Shown here: positions 44,405-55,206 of the stretch, piece by piece | How the letters are laid out: every line of letters begins with the position of its first letter | Position numbering within the stretch: position 1 is the first letter of the stretch | Assembly (NCBI GenBank): GCA_933207985.1 | Contig: OW240916.1 | Location: 264,356,991 to 264,420,990, forward strand | From: Pelobates cultripes | Lineage: Eukaryota; Chordata; Amphibia; Anura; Pelobatidae | DNA: 64,000 nucleotides | Reading direction: 5' to 3' | Notes under the pieces: generated by a model | The model's database searches: none | What the model saw: only the letters and a program-made list of their open reading frames with translations | Told to the model about the DNA's origin: nothing | Translations under genes and position numbers: made by a program

Positions 44405-45445
44405 CCTCCAGTCTCAAAATTATTCAACCCCTTCATGGCAAGCATCTTAAGTACTTAGTAGAGCAACCTCCTGCTGTTATGACCTGCAGCATACGAGATG
44501 CATAGCCAGAAACCAGCTTCTGGCAGGATTCCTGAAGAATGACCTCTAGTTCAGTAATATTCTTGGAGTTGTGTGCTGCAACCGCCATCTTCAAATCCCT
44601 GGGGTTCAAGTGTGACTGATGGCCACTGTAGAATTTTCCAGGTCTTCTACAACCAAGCATTGGTGGAATTTGAGCTATGCTTGGGATCATTGTCTTGTTG
44701 GAAGTTCCAATGACATCAAAGCTTCGGCTTCCTCACAGACGCATTGACGTTTTCTCGGATTTCTTGAATTTCCTGATACTTCAATGAATCCATCTTGCCT
44801 TCCACATGCTTTAGGTTTCCAGTTCCAGAGAAAGCAAAGCAGCCACAAAGGATCCCCGAGCCACCACCATGCTTATGCTTCATTCTTCTTCCTCCAGACA
44901 TACTGATCCACTGGGCCAAAAAGTTTCAGTTTTGTTTCATTGGAACAGAATCCCAAAACTGCTGTGGTTTATTTATATGATTTTGAGCATATTGAAGCTT
45001 TTCTTGTGATTTTGTGTCAGTAGTGGTGAACGTCTTGAAATTTTGGCATTGAATCCTTCTGCGTTTAGTAAGCATCTTATTGTGCTTATTAAATTCTCAA
45101 TGCCTGTTGCCATCATGTCTTGCTGCAGGTCTTTTGCAGTCACTCAAGGGTTTTTCACAACTTGCCTTTTCAGAAATATGGTTGCCGCCATTGATAGCTT
45201 ACTTTTTCTTCCCCATCCAGGAAGTGTAACCACTGTTCCTTTAACTTTGAACTTGTTAACTAGGCTCCCAACAGTGTCTCTAGGAACATTTAATGACTTC
45301 ATTATCTTTTTACATCCTGTTCCTTGTCTGTGAATGGCGATTATTCCTTCTCTTAACTTTGTGGGCTTTTCTTTTGATTTAACCATATTTCTAACATGCA
45401 GTCAGATGTGACACTCAAAAAACCTCTAGCCAGTTCAGGTATCTC
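44405..45445 (-). mobile_element. Tc1/mariner element, decayed
   Basis: A Tc1 transposase is readable on the minus strand. CAGTCTCAAAATTATTC at 44410-44426 resembles a Tc1 terminal repeat at the transposase 3' side. On the 5' side, the DNA after 45386 keeps a short 5'UTR to about 45445 but no matching inverted end was found, so at least one end is lost. Confidence 0.7.
44430..45386 (-). pseudogene. Tc1 transposase pseudogene
   Basis: Translation from 45386 starts MVKSKEKPTKLREGIIAIHR and continues to KSLNVPRDTVGSLVNKFKVK, the paired-type helix-turn-helix DNA-binding part of a Tc1 transposase, then GWGRKSKLS, the GRP-like linker. After a frameshift near 45144 come segments such as RRMKHKHGGGS (44870s) and NSKNITELEVILQESCQKL (about 44520-44580) in other frames; the latter is the usual C-terminal helix. 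The catalytic aspartates are not readable in a continuous frame. Several frameshifts and stops make this inactive. A full Tc1 transposase has about 340 residues; the total span fits. Confidence 0.82.
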
Positions 45446-47842
45446 AAGTACAGAAAAAAGGCAGATGTAGGCACTCGCTATAATGTGAACAGGCAGCAGT
45501 AAATCTATATGGATTCTCAAACCTTGCTTAAGATATAGAAATGTGACAAAACAACATGTGATAAATCGTGCCAAACTGAACTGAAAAAAAAAATCACACG
45601 GTATACTCAATCTTAACAATAACCCAATAATGTGTAATAAATTATGCATTCTGAAATGTATACTTTCCTGAGGTCACCTCCAAAGGGGCATTTGAAGCAG
45701 GTGGGGGGGGGGGGGGGGGTGCAGGGTGCAGGGTGCAAAATACACTTTAGTTCATTTAGCACTACCATTTGTCTATTTAATTTGTCTCCCATTTTAAAAT
45801 TAGTGTAGGGCCCACTAATATTGGAGTACTGTGGTGTAGTGCTGGACTTAACACAATATGGCTGCGATGGGTGATTCTAAGTAGCCTTGTAAAATTTAAA
45901 ACTGTATTTTTGTGTGTGCTGTTCCTTGATCTGTATTTTGTATACATTTTTGTCACTACAGCAGTCCCTCTGCTGAGAAATGCATGTTCCAGGTGTGCTC
46001 CCATTTCCCGTTTTTTGTATGTTTGTAGACCAGATCCCTTTTGGGTTGAGTACCCCACCCCCTGCTTCAGATGCTGCACAATTTATCATCATTATCTTTC
46101 TTTCTCAATATATACAATTGACATCAAAGGTTAACCTCTCAAATTAATGACGTAGCTTTTCTTTCATTCATCTCTAGGAATACATTGAAACTGCATTGAC
46201 ATTGATGGGAAAAATCGTGTTATTCTTCTCCATGATACCACATAATACATTGCATCACTGCGTCATCACAGATAGGATGTAAAGAAACACAAATCTCATC
46301 CATACACCCCTGACTGTGAATGTAATGTATCTATAAAATTGCAAGCACACACACATTACTTGAAGCCTAACAAGCGGTGTACCTAGAAGGGGACATACTG
46401 ACTATTGAAAAATATATAGCTTAAACAGGGTAGCAGAGTGCATTTTTCCTGTTAAAGTGACACTGGATGCACTGTAATCATTTCACTTCAATGAATTGGT
46501 TATGGTGCTTGGAGGCCCCTGGGACTGACCATCTATTCAATGTCAAATCATTTTTGAGCAGTTTCACACTGACAGCCTTGCTCCTTCTAGAGGCACGGCT
46601 AATGTAGAGATTACACTCTTCATTAGCCATAACAATTCATGCCAGCAAAAGGCATCTGTGATAGGCTGAAAGAGTTAAAGTGCAATCCACAGGCTTTACA
46701 GTGTAAGTGTCCTATGGTCAGGTTTATTGGTGCAATTAGCATATAACAGAAAATAAATGCAGCGTTTCGGCCTACACGACCTTAGTCATGCATAATGAAC
46801 ATCAAGTGACCAATGGTAAAAAATGCCTGAAAATTTGGCGCCAAAATAACAATAGGCCCCTCCTCCTTGACAGGTAGACATACAAGGATTCAGACTAATC
46901 GTAGCTATAAAATATAAAATATTTGAAAATGATGATGGATTTTGCACTGTGTAGAAGAGCTTCAAGGAATCTTAATGTCACATTATATTTTGCTGAATCC
47001 TGTAATTATGTCATTTTACAAAAAATGACATACAGAGTGATATTAACTCATTTTCTTACCTTTTAGTTATTTCGATCCTAAAAATCCCATGAGAGACTGA
47101 GCGTACATTTTGAAATAAAAGTACATGGGTCTAGAAGACAAAAATAATTCAAAGGAAATGTTTAATTCTAATGAGACAACTATGTTTTCATTAAAACAAT
47201 ATAAACCTTTTTTTTTTCTTTCTTTAATTAACCTTTAAAACGAGAACACAACAAGCTGTGTGAAATCTTTGTGTATATTTATGAGTTTACAGAACACTTA
47301 TTTTTAAACAATTAAAAGGAAATGTAAAAATGCCAATTAAAAGACAATTAAAGTTAAAAAAAACAACTAATAAACAGTTACTAAAAATCAACTTTATTGA
47401 AAACAAATAATGCATCTAATTTATTATGACATCTCATTTATGATGACATTTCTTCCAATTTAACTGAACATATTGAAGAGGTCATAGATCTGATTAAAAT
47501 ATGGCACATGATATATTAAGTTGCCTCTTGTAAATTGAAAGAAACCAAAGGAGTTTTCAATCTAAGCTATTTCTAAGCAGATCATTAGGAATTCCATCGG
47601 CACAATACAGTTAGCACTTACTACTGTTAATATGCAAAAAGCTGCAAAACATGTATTTATACATTGCAAAACTACACTAACATTTAGAAATTGTGACATT
47701 TTCAGCGGATTCACATAAGTGCACTCTAGATGCCAAAATAATTTAGATGCATATATTAAAGTACTTTATGTTAGGTTTGATTTTTTTTTTCCCCCACTCA
47801 ATCTTCTTGAGACTCTAATTCTTTCCAGGGTGGATTTGAATA
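45446..47842. other. Unassigned interval with simple repeats
   Basis: An 18-base G run at 45702-45719 followed by GCAGGGT repeats to 45737 is the main feature. GTTAAAGTGACACTGGATGC at 46454 looks like a Kolobok-type end. A hairpin with GAAACG on the minus strand lies near 46760-46785. No gene recognised. Confidence 0.5.
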
Positions 47843-48240
47843 ACAGGAACACTATAGTTTTAGGGCTGTAAACATGTATTCCTAATGCTATAGTGTTCTC
47901 CTCACTATTTAGGTTACAGGCCACCACGGTGTGGGTTTAAAAAGTAAGATTTACTTTGCTTATATCCTGCGACACACTGGTTTCGCCACAGCTGCTGCGT
48001 CTCTTCTGCTGAGGTCATTAATCTTGATGATCTCAGTCAATCCAATACTCCCCATAGGGAAGAATTAGGAGGCTAGCACAGCAAATCGACAAAATGATTA
48101 ATTGAAGCACTGATTTAATTATTATTATTATATTATTTATATAGCGCCAGCAAATCCCGTAGCCCTGTACAATGGGTTGAATTACCAAGTCTAACTTGGT
48201 TATTGCAGCAGAAGTGCCTCTAGTAGCTGTCATGTCAAAT
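47843..48240. mobile_element. Kolobok-family MITE copy
   Basis: GGAACACTATAGTTTTAGGG with ACATGTATTCCTAATGC at the left, GGTCATTAATCTTGATGATC in the middle, and GTGCCTCTAGTAGCTGTC at the right match the family at 34520 and 43437. ATTATTATTATATTATTTAT in the middle may be an internal insertion. Confidence 0.6.
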
Positions 48241-48874
48241 ACAACTTAATCTTAAATGATAGACAATCAAATTTTATCTTTATTTTGTGCTATCAGAATG
48301 GCTAGGAAATGTCTAGATTTCATTAAACTCAGAGATTAAAAACTAGCCCTTTCCCACTCCTCTCAGTCAATTCAGTCTGTGCCAATGGGTACAGAGATAA
48401 GAAGGCTGTGCTCATCATTACTGTTAACTAGGAAACTGTCCTAAGGGCCTCTCTCCTGATTTCCTTCAGTGTAAGGGAACATATTGCCTGCAGGTGGAAG
48501 GAGGGAGAAGGGGCAGGCTATGTGTGAGAGCAGCACCGGCAAATTGGAGAGAACTAGCCAGAAAGATTCATTGCAGCAGCTTTATACAGGCAATCTGAGA
48601 ATGGAGAGAGAGAACAGATAAGTCATATTTACACTAAGTGTTGGTTGACTTTTAACCTGTTATGGGTAAGTATGTGCTTCCCAAACAGGAATATGCAGGA
48701 GAGGTATATCTTACAGTAAGTACAGTATATCTTACAGTAACACTTACTGTAAGATACACTGAACATTCACTGAATGATGGTCTCAACAGAAGGCAGGGAT
48801 AATTAAAAAAATATGACCTTTTAATGGTTTTAAAGGAAGAATCATTTATTTGTAAAACACAAGTGAAGCCAGAT
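48241..48874. other. Unassigned interval
   Basis: Includes a pair of TATCTTACAGTAA-like direct and inverted words near 48706-48760. No gene recognised. Confidence 0.5.
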
Positions 48875-49245
48875 GCAGAGGTGTAACTAGAAACCACCGG
48901 GCCCAAGTCCAAAAATTGCCCTGAGGTCCCCCATGTGTCTCATTCCCCCTTCCCCCAATCCCTTCATGTGTCTCAATCTTACCCCTTAACCCCTGGCTTC
49001 TCCCCCCCAGCCTCTACATCTGTCTCATTCCCCCAGCCCCTACATCTGTCTCATTCTCCCCCCGGCCCTCCATCTGTCTCATTCTCTCCCCCCAGCCCAT
49101 CCATGTGTCTAATTCCCTTCCTAAGCCCCTCCATGTATCTCATTCCCCCAGACCATGTGTTGCTCCCAACCTTCATGTGTCTCTTCCACCATCCCCAGCC
49201 CTTCCATGTGTCCCTTTCACTCCTGCAGCCCTTCAGCAGACAGCT
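48875..49245. repeat. hAT-like left end followed by a C-rich minisatellite
   Basis: CAGAGGTGTAACTAGAAACC at 48875 resembles a hAT terminus. It is followed by a minisatellite of about 30-35 bp, with CCCCAGCCCCTCCATGTGTC-like units repeated about ten times (48925-49220). The right end and TSD were not found. Frames with repeated Ser, Pro and His are products of the repeat. Confidence 0.65.
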
Positions 49246-49766
49246 GAACTAGAACTCCTTGCTGTATCCATAGTGCTGTTTATGACAAAAACTCAGCATT
49301 GTTGTAAAAGGTATAGTGAGCATCAATTACTTCCTGATTCAAGGAAAACTCCTTGCTAATCCTGCAGAGGCTCTATGTGTGCAGGAAATTCAGGAACTTA
49401 AAGCAGCACCGCAATGGTTTTACCGTTGATTATATTCATAAATGTGTAATATTACGAGGAAAAAAAGAGATGCAATCAAAATCTGAAGGATTTCTTTTTT
49501 TAAATTATTTAAAGTAAAAGGAAGATCATAATAGCTGATTAACTTTTTCAGAAAATATGCCATTCTGATAGCTGCATAATACCTGGATGCAAAACATGCC
49601 TTTATTTGAGCTATCACACTTGTAAAATTCTATACCAAAGTGGGATTATATTGTATTATTATGTCGACTGAACTGGGTTTTGGGACTGGGACTCACGCTG
49701 ACAAGTCATTAAGAAATTGGCTCATTATCACTTTGTTTTCATACTTTTTTATTAATAATGTATTAG
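49246..49766. other. Unassigned interval
   Basis: No gene or repeat recognised. Confidence 0.45.
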
Positions 49767-50256
49767 TTAAAGGGACACTTTATTCACCATAACAACTGCA
49801 GCTTATTGTATTTGTTCTGGTGAGTACAAACATTCCATTGAGACTTTTTGCAGTAAACACAGACTTTCAGAGAAAATACAATCTTTACATTACAGCCTAT
49901 AATTAACTTCACTGACCACTCCTCAGAGGGCTACTAGAGGTGCGTCTTGGGCCAGTGTTGTGCAATTCAGTGTCTCCACCCTCTGCATGCAGACACTGAA
50001 CTTTCCTGACAGAGATGCATTGATTTTAAGCATTTTATGAGGAGATGCTGATTGGCCAGGGCTGTGTTTGGCTCGTGATGGCTCTGCCCCTGATCTGCCT
50101 CCTTGACAGTCTCAGCCAATCGAATGCTTTCTTACGGGAAAGCATTAAGAATACCTTTTGATCAACTTTTGATCATGTCAGCTAAGCAGACAGTTCAGGG
50201 GCAAGCCAGCAACATAACTAGTACATTATCAAGGGTTATCGTGCCTTTTCCTTTAA
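49767..50256. mobile_element. Kolobok-family TTAA element (482 bp)
   Basis: TTAA at 49767-49770 and 50253-50256; left end AGGGACACTTTATTCACC, right end GTGCCTTTTCCT (diverged). Inside are TCTCAGCCAATCGAATGCTT and GAGATGCTGATTGGCC, shared in order with the other family copies. Confidence 0.65.
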
Positions 50257-50388
50257 CTTTTAATCATCTGCATGTCTTCAGACATTCCGAGCTGGGCTGT
50301 AGTTACAATTATATATCGACAACATATTTTCCACCAACCGGCTTCTGTGGCGGGAGATTTAAACCACAGACAACTGTTACTCGTCTCC

Positions 50389-50422
50389 CCTGGAAGAGTC
50401 ATTATTTGTCGAAACGCGCGTT
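50389..50422 (+). ncRNA. Decayed hammerhead-like motif
   Basis: CTGGAAGAGTC at 50390-50400 is a diverged core, followed by a poorly paired hairpin and GAAACGCGCGTT (50411-50422). This 3' half is very close to small type I hammerheads, with palindromic stem III ACGCGCGT and T as cleavage base. The core has lost CUGANGA, so it is at best a relic. Confidence 0.3.
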
Positions 50423-52879
50423 GGAACAGTTAGTGTAGTGGATGACTGAGAGATTAGGGATGATGCTGCAGCTTACAAAGACTTTATAGATACAGCCACC
50501 ACTCTATGGTGTTATTATACATTTATTTATTTATATCTACTTTTTTCTATTAGTTAATTATGTGGTTGTAGGGGGTACCGGTAGGGTTTAGAATTTTTAA
50601 GGGGTGCCCTCAAAGGCACATTAGGGAACTATTTGTAGCTACTGGTTATCCCTCCCCTGATCATGATTTATCTTCCCCCCTGTATGTGCTCTATTCCCTA
50701 GGAATTTATCTCTTATGGTTACTTATCTACTCCAACTTTAGCTACTTTTGTTTCCACTAGTTGATAGTATCTCTTTTTTGTTCTATTCTATTTTGTTACC
50801 AAAGCAGCATCCTGCAATTCCCTGCTTTGGCTATCTTGGTCATTTTTGTATTTATTAGTTTCTATTCATTTTTTTTTATTAGTTTGCATTTGATTCATTA
50901 TTTGGTTTCTATTTTTTATCCTCTTCCTTATTATTGGATGGTATAGTTAGCTTCTTTTAGATTTATTACGAGTTGCATACTCTACATATCTACTTTTATT
51001 ATATTATATGTATTAAAGGTTATCTTAGTTATTTACTTTTGGGTTGCTTCCTATCCCTGAAAAGCTTGGATTGTGAGGTACTAATATTCTATTCACCTCC
51101 GATTTCTTTTCTCTTTTTGTTTCTATATTTACATATTCTACAGCACTGTACAATAGGTAGACAATACAAATTCCCAAATTAGCTTAAAATCTAAAGGACT
51201 AACGGTAATTTATACAAAGAACACAGAGCATTGTTAACTGAAACCTAAACTACCAATTGCCCCTTTAAAAATATGCTTTGAAAAACGTATTATACCGACT
51301 GGATTTCCATTAGAAATCTGATTGATACAAGTTTACTTTAGGTTGATGACCTGAATGTTATTGTAATAAGAGTACATTTTTTATTTTGTTTATAGTATAT
51401 TTTATTAATCGCTACTGTATTTTTGATCAGAGGCCTACTGTGTTTCAATGTCTTTGTGTATAGATTTTTTAATAACCGATATTACTATTATCAAACATTA
51501 TCTATTAAAATTAACAGGCAAACCATAGTTATCCAATTTAATATAGAGACTCTTGAGTAGGTGCTAGTGTGATGTTGAAAAATATTTATAGCATATTGTG
51601 TTGATTGTTGCCTGATTATATTATCTTGTGTTGATAATTTTTCTGAGGAAAATAAAACATCTGCAAAGATTTTAAAGTGTTCTGGTCAGTTTTATTTATT
51701 TTTTTATTTGTTTTTTGGTTTGCCTTTCCTTATGCCGCTGGTATCTTAAAGATTATACTGTCCCCAATGCCAATTGACATTTTTCTTTTGCCATATTTTA
51801 TCTTTTCTTTCTCGTGTTGGATCTCGATATCAAGGTGCAGCCATTTTGTTTTCCTCTGCCCATGATGTTGACTGTCTGTGGGATTGATGTTACTGATGGG
51901 TTGTGGGTAAATCTGATTGGCAACTGTAACAGAACCATGCTTAAGCTTTGTCCATTGTTATTTTTTGTCAACATGGCTGCTATACATAAGGAAAGTAGTC
52001 CCTGATTTTCTTTATGTATTTTTTTTCATGAGTGGTCATGAAAAAAATAAAAAGATTCAGATGAACAGAACTTTATAGAAGCAGATCAGATAAAACAAAT
52101 TTTTGGTGACAGAACCACTACAACTACTTTGAAATTCCAATGTGCACATTGGGCAGTTGTTATCCCAGGACAATTAAAACACTTACAATATTACAATACT
52201 TAAACTAATCAGCTTTGGGAGTCCATATTATTGTTTGTTGCTGGCATCACATATTTGCAACATATGTTTTATCAATGACAATCCCTAAGGTTTTGATATT
52301 TTATTTAACAGACTTCCAAGGTGGCCTTAATAACACTAAACCTATAGTGAAGTGGTAATGTTTACATTTTTAGTTAGAAAGGTTCCATTAAAATGTTAAT
52401 TGGCTGGTTTGATGAAAATCATATTAATCTCTATTGGATATAGTCTCAAATTGTTTTATGTAAAAAACAAACAAAGCCCAACAGGTGACACGCTATGATG
52501 TTCAATTAAAATGTACACTGCATGTTGCACAAATAATAATGAAATCATAATATTCATTAAAAAGGCATAAATATTTTAGGAGAACACCTGCAGTGTTTGC
52601 GCTTGGTAGCCATTAAGACACCATTTTGCCCTTCTGAAGCTACACAATACTTATTCTAGGCTATGATTTGCATTATTAATCCTCCATGAAAATATATTGC
52701 ATTCATTCATGAAGGCAGACTCTCTTTGATGCTTCATAAGTAAACTCATTAAGACAAGCTGTGAGCCTAGGACAAGGGAAGGTGTAATTTTGAATGGTTT
52801 TAAACAACACAGCTTGATGTAGTACTCTCAGTGATAGAACTACCTCTAGTTTGTAGAGTTCCAAAGCAACAGAAATAGA
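50423..52879. other. Unassigned AT-rich interval
   Basis: T-rich DNA with several 60-70-codon frames of hydrophobic, low-complexity type that carry no motifs. No gene recognised. Confidence 0.5.
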
Positions 52880-52930
52880 GAGAGACCCATGTTTCGATGG
52901 GTTACTTTTGCCCTTCATATCAAGCAAGTT
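52880..52930 (-). ncRNA. Decayed hammerhead-like motif
   Basis: On the minus strand, ATGAAGGGC, then a hairpin with GGG/CCC, then GAAACATGGGTC (GAAA, short stem III, GUC). The core differs from CUGANGA at two positions, so it is a relic at best. Confidence 0.3.
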
Positions 52931-53007
52931 ACAGGATCAAGAAGAAAGGTTAACAAATTTAAACCTCTTTAGTTTAGAAAAACATTGCCTGAGAGGGGAT
53001 ATGATAA

Positions 53008-53386
53008 CATTATACAAATATAGAGCAAAAAATGGGTCGCTAGAGTATTCTGAGGACAGACAGCAGTTAAAATAGCCTGCCCTTCGGTGGGTCCCCGCTC
53101 AGAACTCAAGCTGGTTTTAGCTCATCTTGTGCCAATACAGAGAGAACATATCTGAAGCGTATCAGACTGGTCCCACCCATACGGGCAGTCCAGATCCGAA
53201 ATGCCAGCAAGTTCTCTCTGCACGAGAAATACAGCAACCCCAGACGATCGTGTCAGCCTTGTTAGGCATCGTCAGTGAGGCATAGCTGATATCTCTCTAG
53301 GCACCGTGAGCAAGGGGTCCACGTCTGGATTACCCTTTAAACTTATGGAGAGTGACCTGTTTTTTGCTCTCCATTATACAAATATA
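53008..53386 (-). mobile_element. 349-bp insertion with 15-bp TSD and inverted ends
   Basis: CATTATACAAATATA occurs at 53008-53022 and 53372-53386. Removing one copy and the insert restores the LINE coding frame, which proves the insertion. The insert starts GAGCAAAAAATGGGTCGCT and on the minus strand starts GAGAGCAAAAAACAGGTCAC, inverted ends of about 18 bp with a few mismatches. Read on the minus strand it contains a hammerhead-like motif (53233-53289). It has no coding sequence. A 15-bp TSD is longer than DNA transposons usually make and fits a retroelement, for example a Penelope-like derivative or a retrozyme-like unit; the class is unresolved. Confidence 0.82.
53233..53289 (-). ncRNA. 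Near-complete type I hammerhead ribozyme motif
   Basis: On the minus strand: outer stem I AGC, internal loop, inner stem I CCUCA; core CUGACGA (53275-53269, exact fit to CUGANGA); stem II GCCU/AGGC with loop AACA flanked by U-U. Then come GACA where GAAA is expected (one change), palindromic stem III ACGAUCGU, GUC (53245-53243) as cleavage triplet, then UGGGG pairing with CCUCA and GCU pairing with AGC (53242-53233). All three stems are present. The A-to-C change in the conserved GAAA should weaken or abolish cleavage in this copy. Confidence 0.65.
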
Positions 53387-53848
53387 TTCGGGGCCAATAC
53401 AAACCATTGTGTGGAAATCTATTCACAAACTGGACTTTACATAGGACACTAGGTCATGCGATTAGACTGGAAGAAAGAAGATTTCGTCTAAGGCAAAGGA
53501 AAGGCTTTTTTACTGTAAGAACAATAGGGATGTGGAATTCTCTGCCTGAAGAAGTGGTTTTATCATAGTCCATACAGATGTTGAAACAGCTACTAGATGC
53601 GTACTGGCAAAAACAGAATATTCAAGGATATAATTTTTCAATGTAGGGTAATAACTGCTTGATCCGAGGATTAATCTGACTGCCATTCTGGGGTCAAGAA
53701 GGAATTTTTTTCCTAGCTTGTTGCAAAATTGGAAGTGCCACAAACTGTTTTTGTTTGCCTTCTTTTGGATCAACAGCAAAAAGCAAATGTGAGGAAGGCT
53801 GAACTTGATGGAAGCAAGTATCTTTTCAGCCTATGTAACTATGTAAGA

Positions 53849-55025
53849 GTGTGTAGAGATCTGTGCTTCTTCCACTACAAATCTGAATACCTGTGCCTCC
53901 TCTAACACAAACATCAATATCTGTCCCCACATATATGATTACTTTGTGCTGGTCTTTCAATAAACAGTTTGCTAGAGTATGAGTGGCTGGCAGATATTTG
54001 TGCACTGGATTCCTCCAATGCAAAATGGTGACGTGGTTTTCAAACCAAGAGATAAACTTTAATTTAAATTACCGAGTGAACGATTTTGTGGCTACATACA
54101 CTACATATCACGGGGCAAAATACTACTAAATTAGCAGCAATCAGTCCAGAAACCAATAGAATGTGTGTGGACCCTAAATGCAACCATTATTCACTTCAGA
54201 CAATCATTGCAATAAGGAGAATAAACATGGTTTAATTTCTCATCGTCACTGTGTGCTTTCTCTATGCTTGCTGCCTGGTGCAAAGGACAGAACTTAAAAC
54301 AATGACTGAGAGGGAGCTAAGATGGAGGCGCCCAGTTGCAGGATAAAGTGGTGTGGATTGTGCATACATTTCATTTTACTTCTCACATGTCACAAATACA
54401 GGCATGCCTCTGTGCTAAATAGAGGCATAGGTAAACATAATATTTAATATCCTGGTAACTTTTGGAAACAGGTCCAAACACATAAACAAATACGTTTTCT
54501 AGATTTGTGGCACCTTTATAAGGGAGTTCCATAATATATACTGATTTCATTGCTTTATAATTTAATGATTTATAACTACATGAAATAGTTATGTCTTTCC
54601 AAATGGAACAAGTCTTTGCATGAAGAATTGGCAGTAACTTATATATTGTTTTCACTCTCTCTCTGTTTATCTATTTATTTATTAATTCTGCTTTGTTAAA
54701 ATGTTTAAATAAAGTTAAAACAATATTAAACAATAATAACAAATGTAAGAAATTATAAAGCACATATAATTTTACTACTGATTAAGCATTATTCTTTAGA
54801 CCGAAAGGAAAAAAATGTACAAGGATTGCTGGAAGCAGTTTCACAACCAAGAGGACCCCGTTTTATCTGCTGCTAATGATTGAGAAGTGAACGTTGACTT
54901 TAATGAATGTCTTACAAGGTGAATTCATCAGAATACTGACACTAATGGCTAAATTTGTGTGAAAAACATGAGTGTAATAAAAAAGGGAGAGTGGATGATG
55001 TGTGGGGAGACATCAATAACAGAAG
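53849..55025. other. Unassigned interval containing a dispersed repeat
   Basis: Holds the second copy of the dispersed repeat described at 43930 (54317-54470). The rest is AT-rich with no recognised gene. Confidence 0.5.
54317..54470 (+). repeat. Dispersed repeat, copy 2
   Basis: GCTAAGATGGAGGCGCCCAG, GATAAAGTGGTGTGGAT and AAACATAATATTTAATATCC are in the same order as in 43930-44075. Confidence 0.55.
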
Positions 55026-55206
55026 TAGTCAATGAAGAAAAAGGTCCAGGCACTCCAAGGATCTGAAAAGGTAAATTTATTGGACCCAAATGTCCAGCAG
55101 CAACGTTTCGACCTCTCTAGGTCAAAACGTTGCTACTGGACATTTGGGTACAATAAATTTGCCTATTTAAATTCTTGGAATGACTGGACCCTTTCTTCCA
55201 TGACTA
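55026..55206. mobile_element. Palindromic MITE with TA duplication
   Basis: TA at 55026-55027 and 55205-55206 flanks a 177-bp unit that is a near-perfect palindrome. The innermost 32 bases on each side, such as CCAAATGTCCAG and CAACGTTT, match almost completely around a CTCT loop at 55115-55118. Outer arms (GTCAATGAAGAAAAAGGTCC and its partner) are more diverged. TA duplication suggests a Tc1/mariner-type MITE. Confidence 0.82.

Larger units (their letters stand above)
52940..53848 (+). mobile_element. CR1/L2-type LINE 3' end split by an insertion
   Basis: Before the insertion the frame reads ERLTNLNLFSLEKHCLRGDM followed by ITLYKYI. After it come GQYKPLCGN, LGHAIRLEERRFRLRQRKGF and MWNSLPEEVV, the continuous C-terminal end of a CR1/L2-type ORF2. 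The 3'UTR ends in TATGTAACTATGTAA. Nucleotide similarity to 9769-10135 is very high from 53485 on. The 349-bp insertion at 53023-53371 interrupts the coding sequence cleanly. Confidence 0.88.

Noticed and set aside
46755..46790. Hairpin followed by GAAACG on the minus strand, similar to hammerheads
   Set aside because: The CUGANGA core is not present and no UH cleavage position or stem I closes the fold.
48652..48912. Minus-strand 86-codon frame near TATCTTACAGTAA repeats
   Set aside because: No family motifs and no splice or promoter support.
55100..55135. GACCT hairpin followed by GAAACGTTGC
   Set aside because: No CUGANGA core; pairing is explained by the palindromic MITE.
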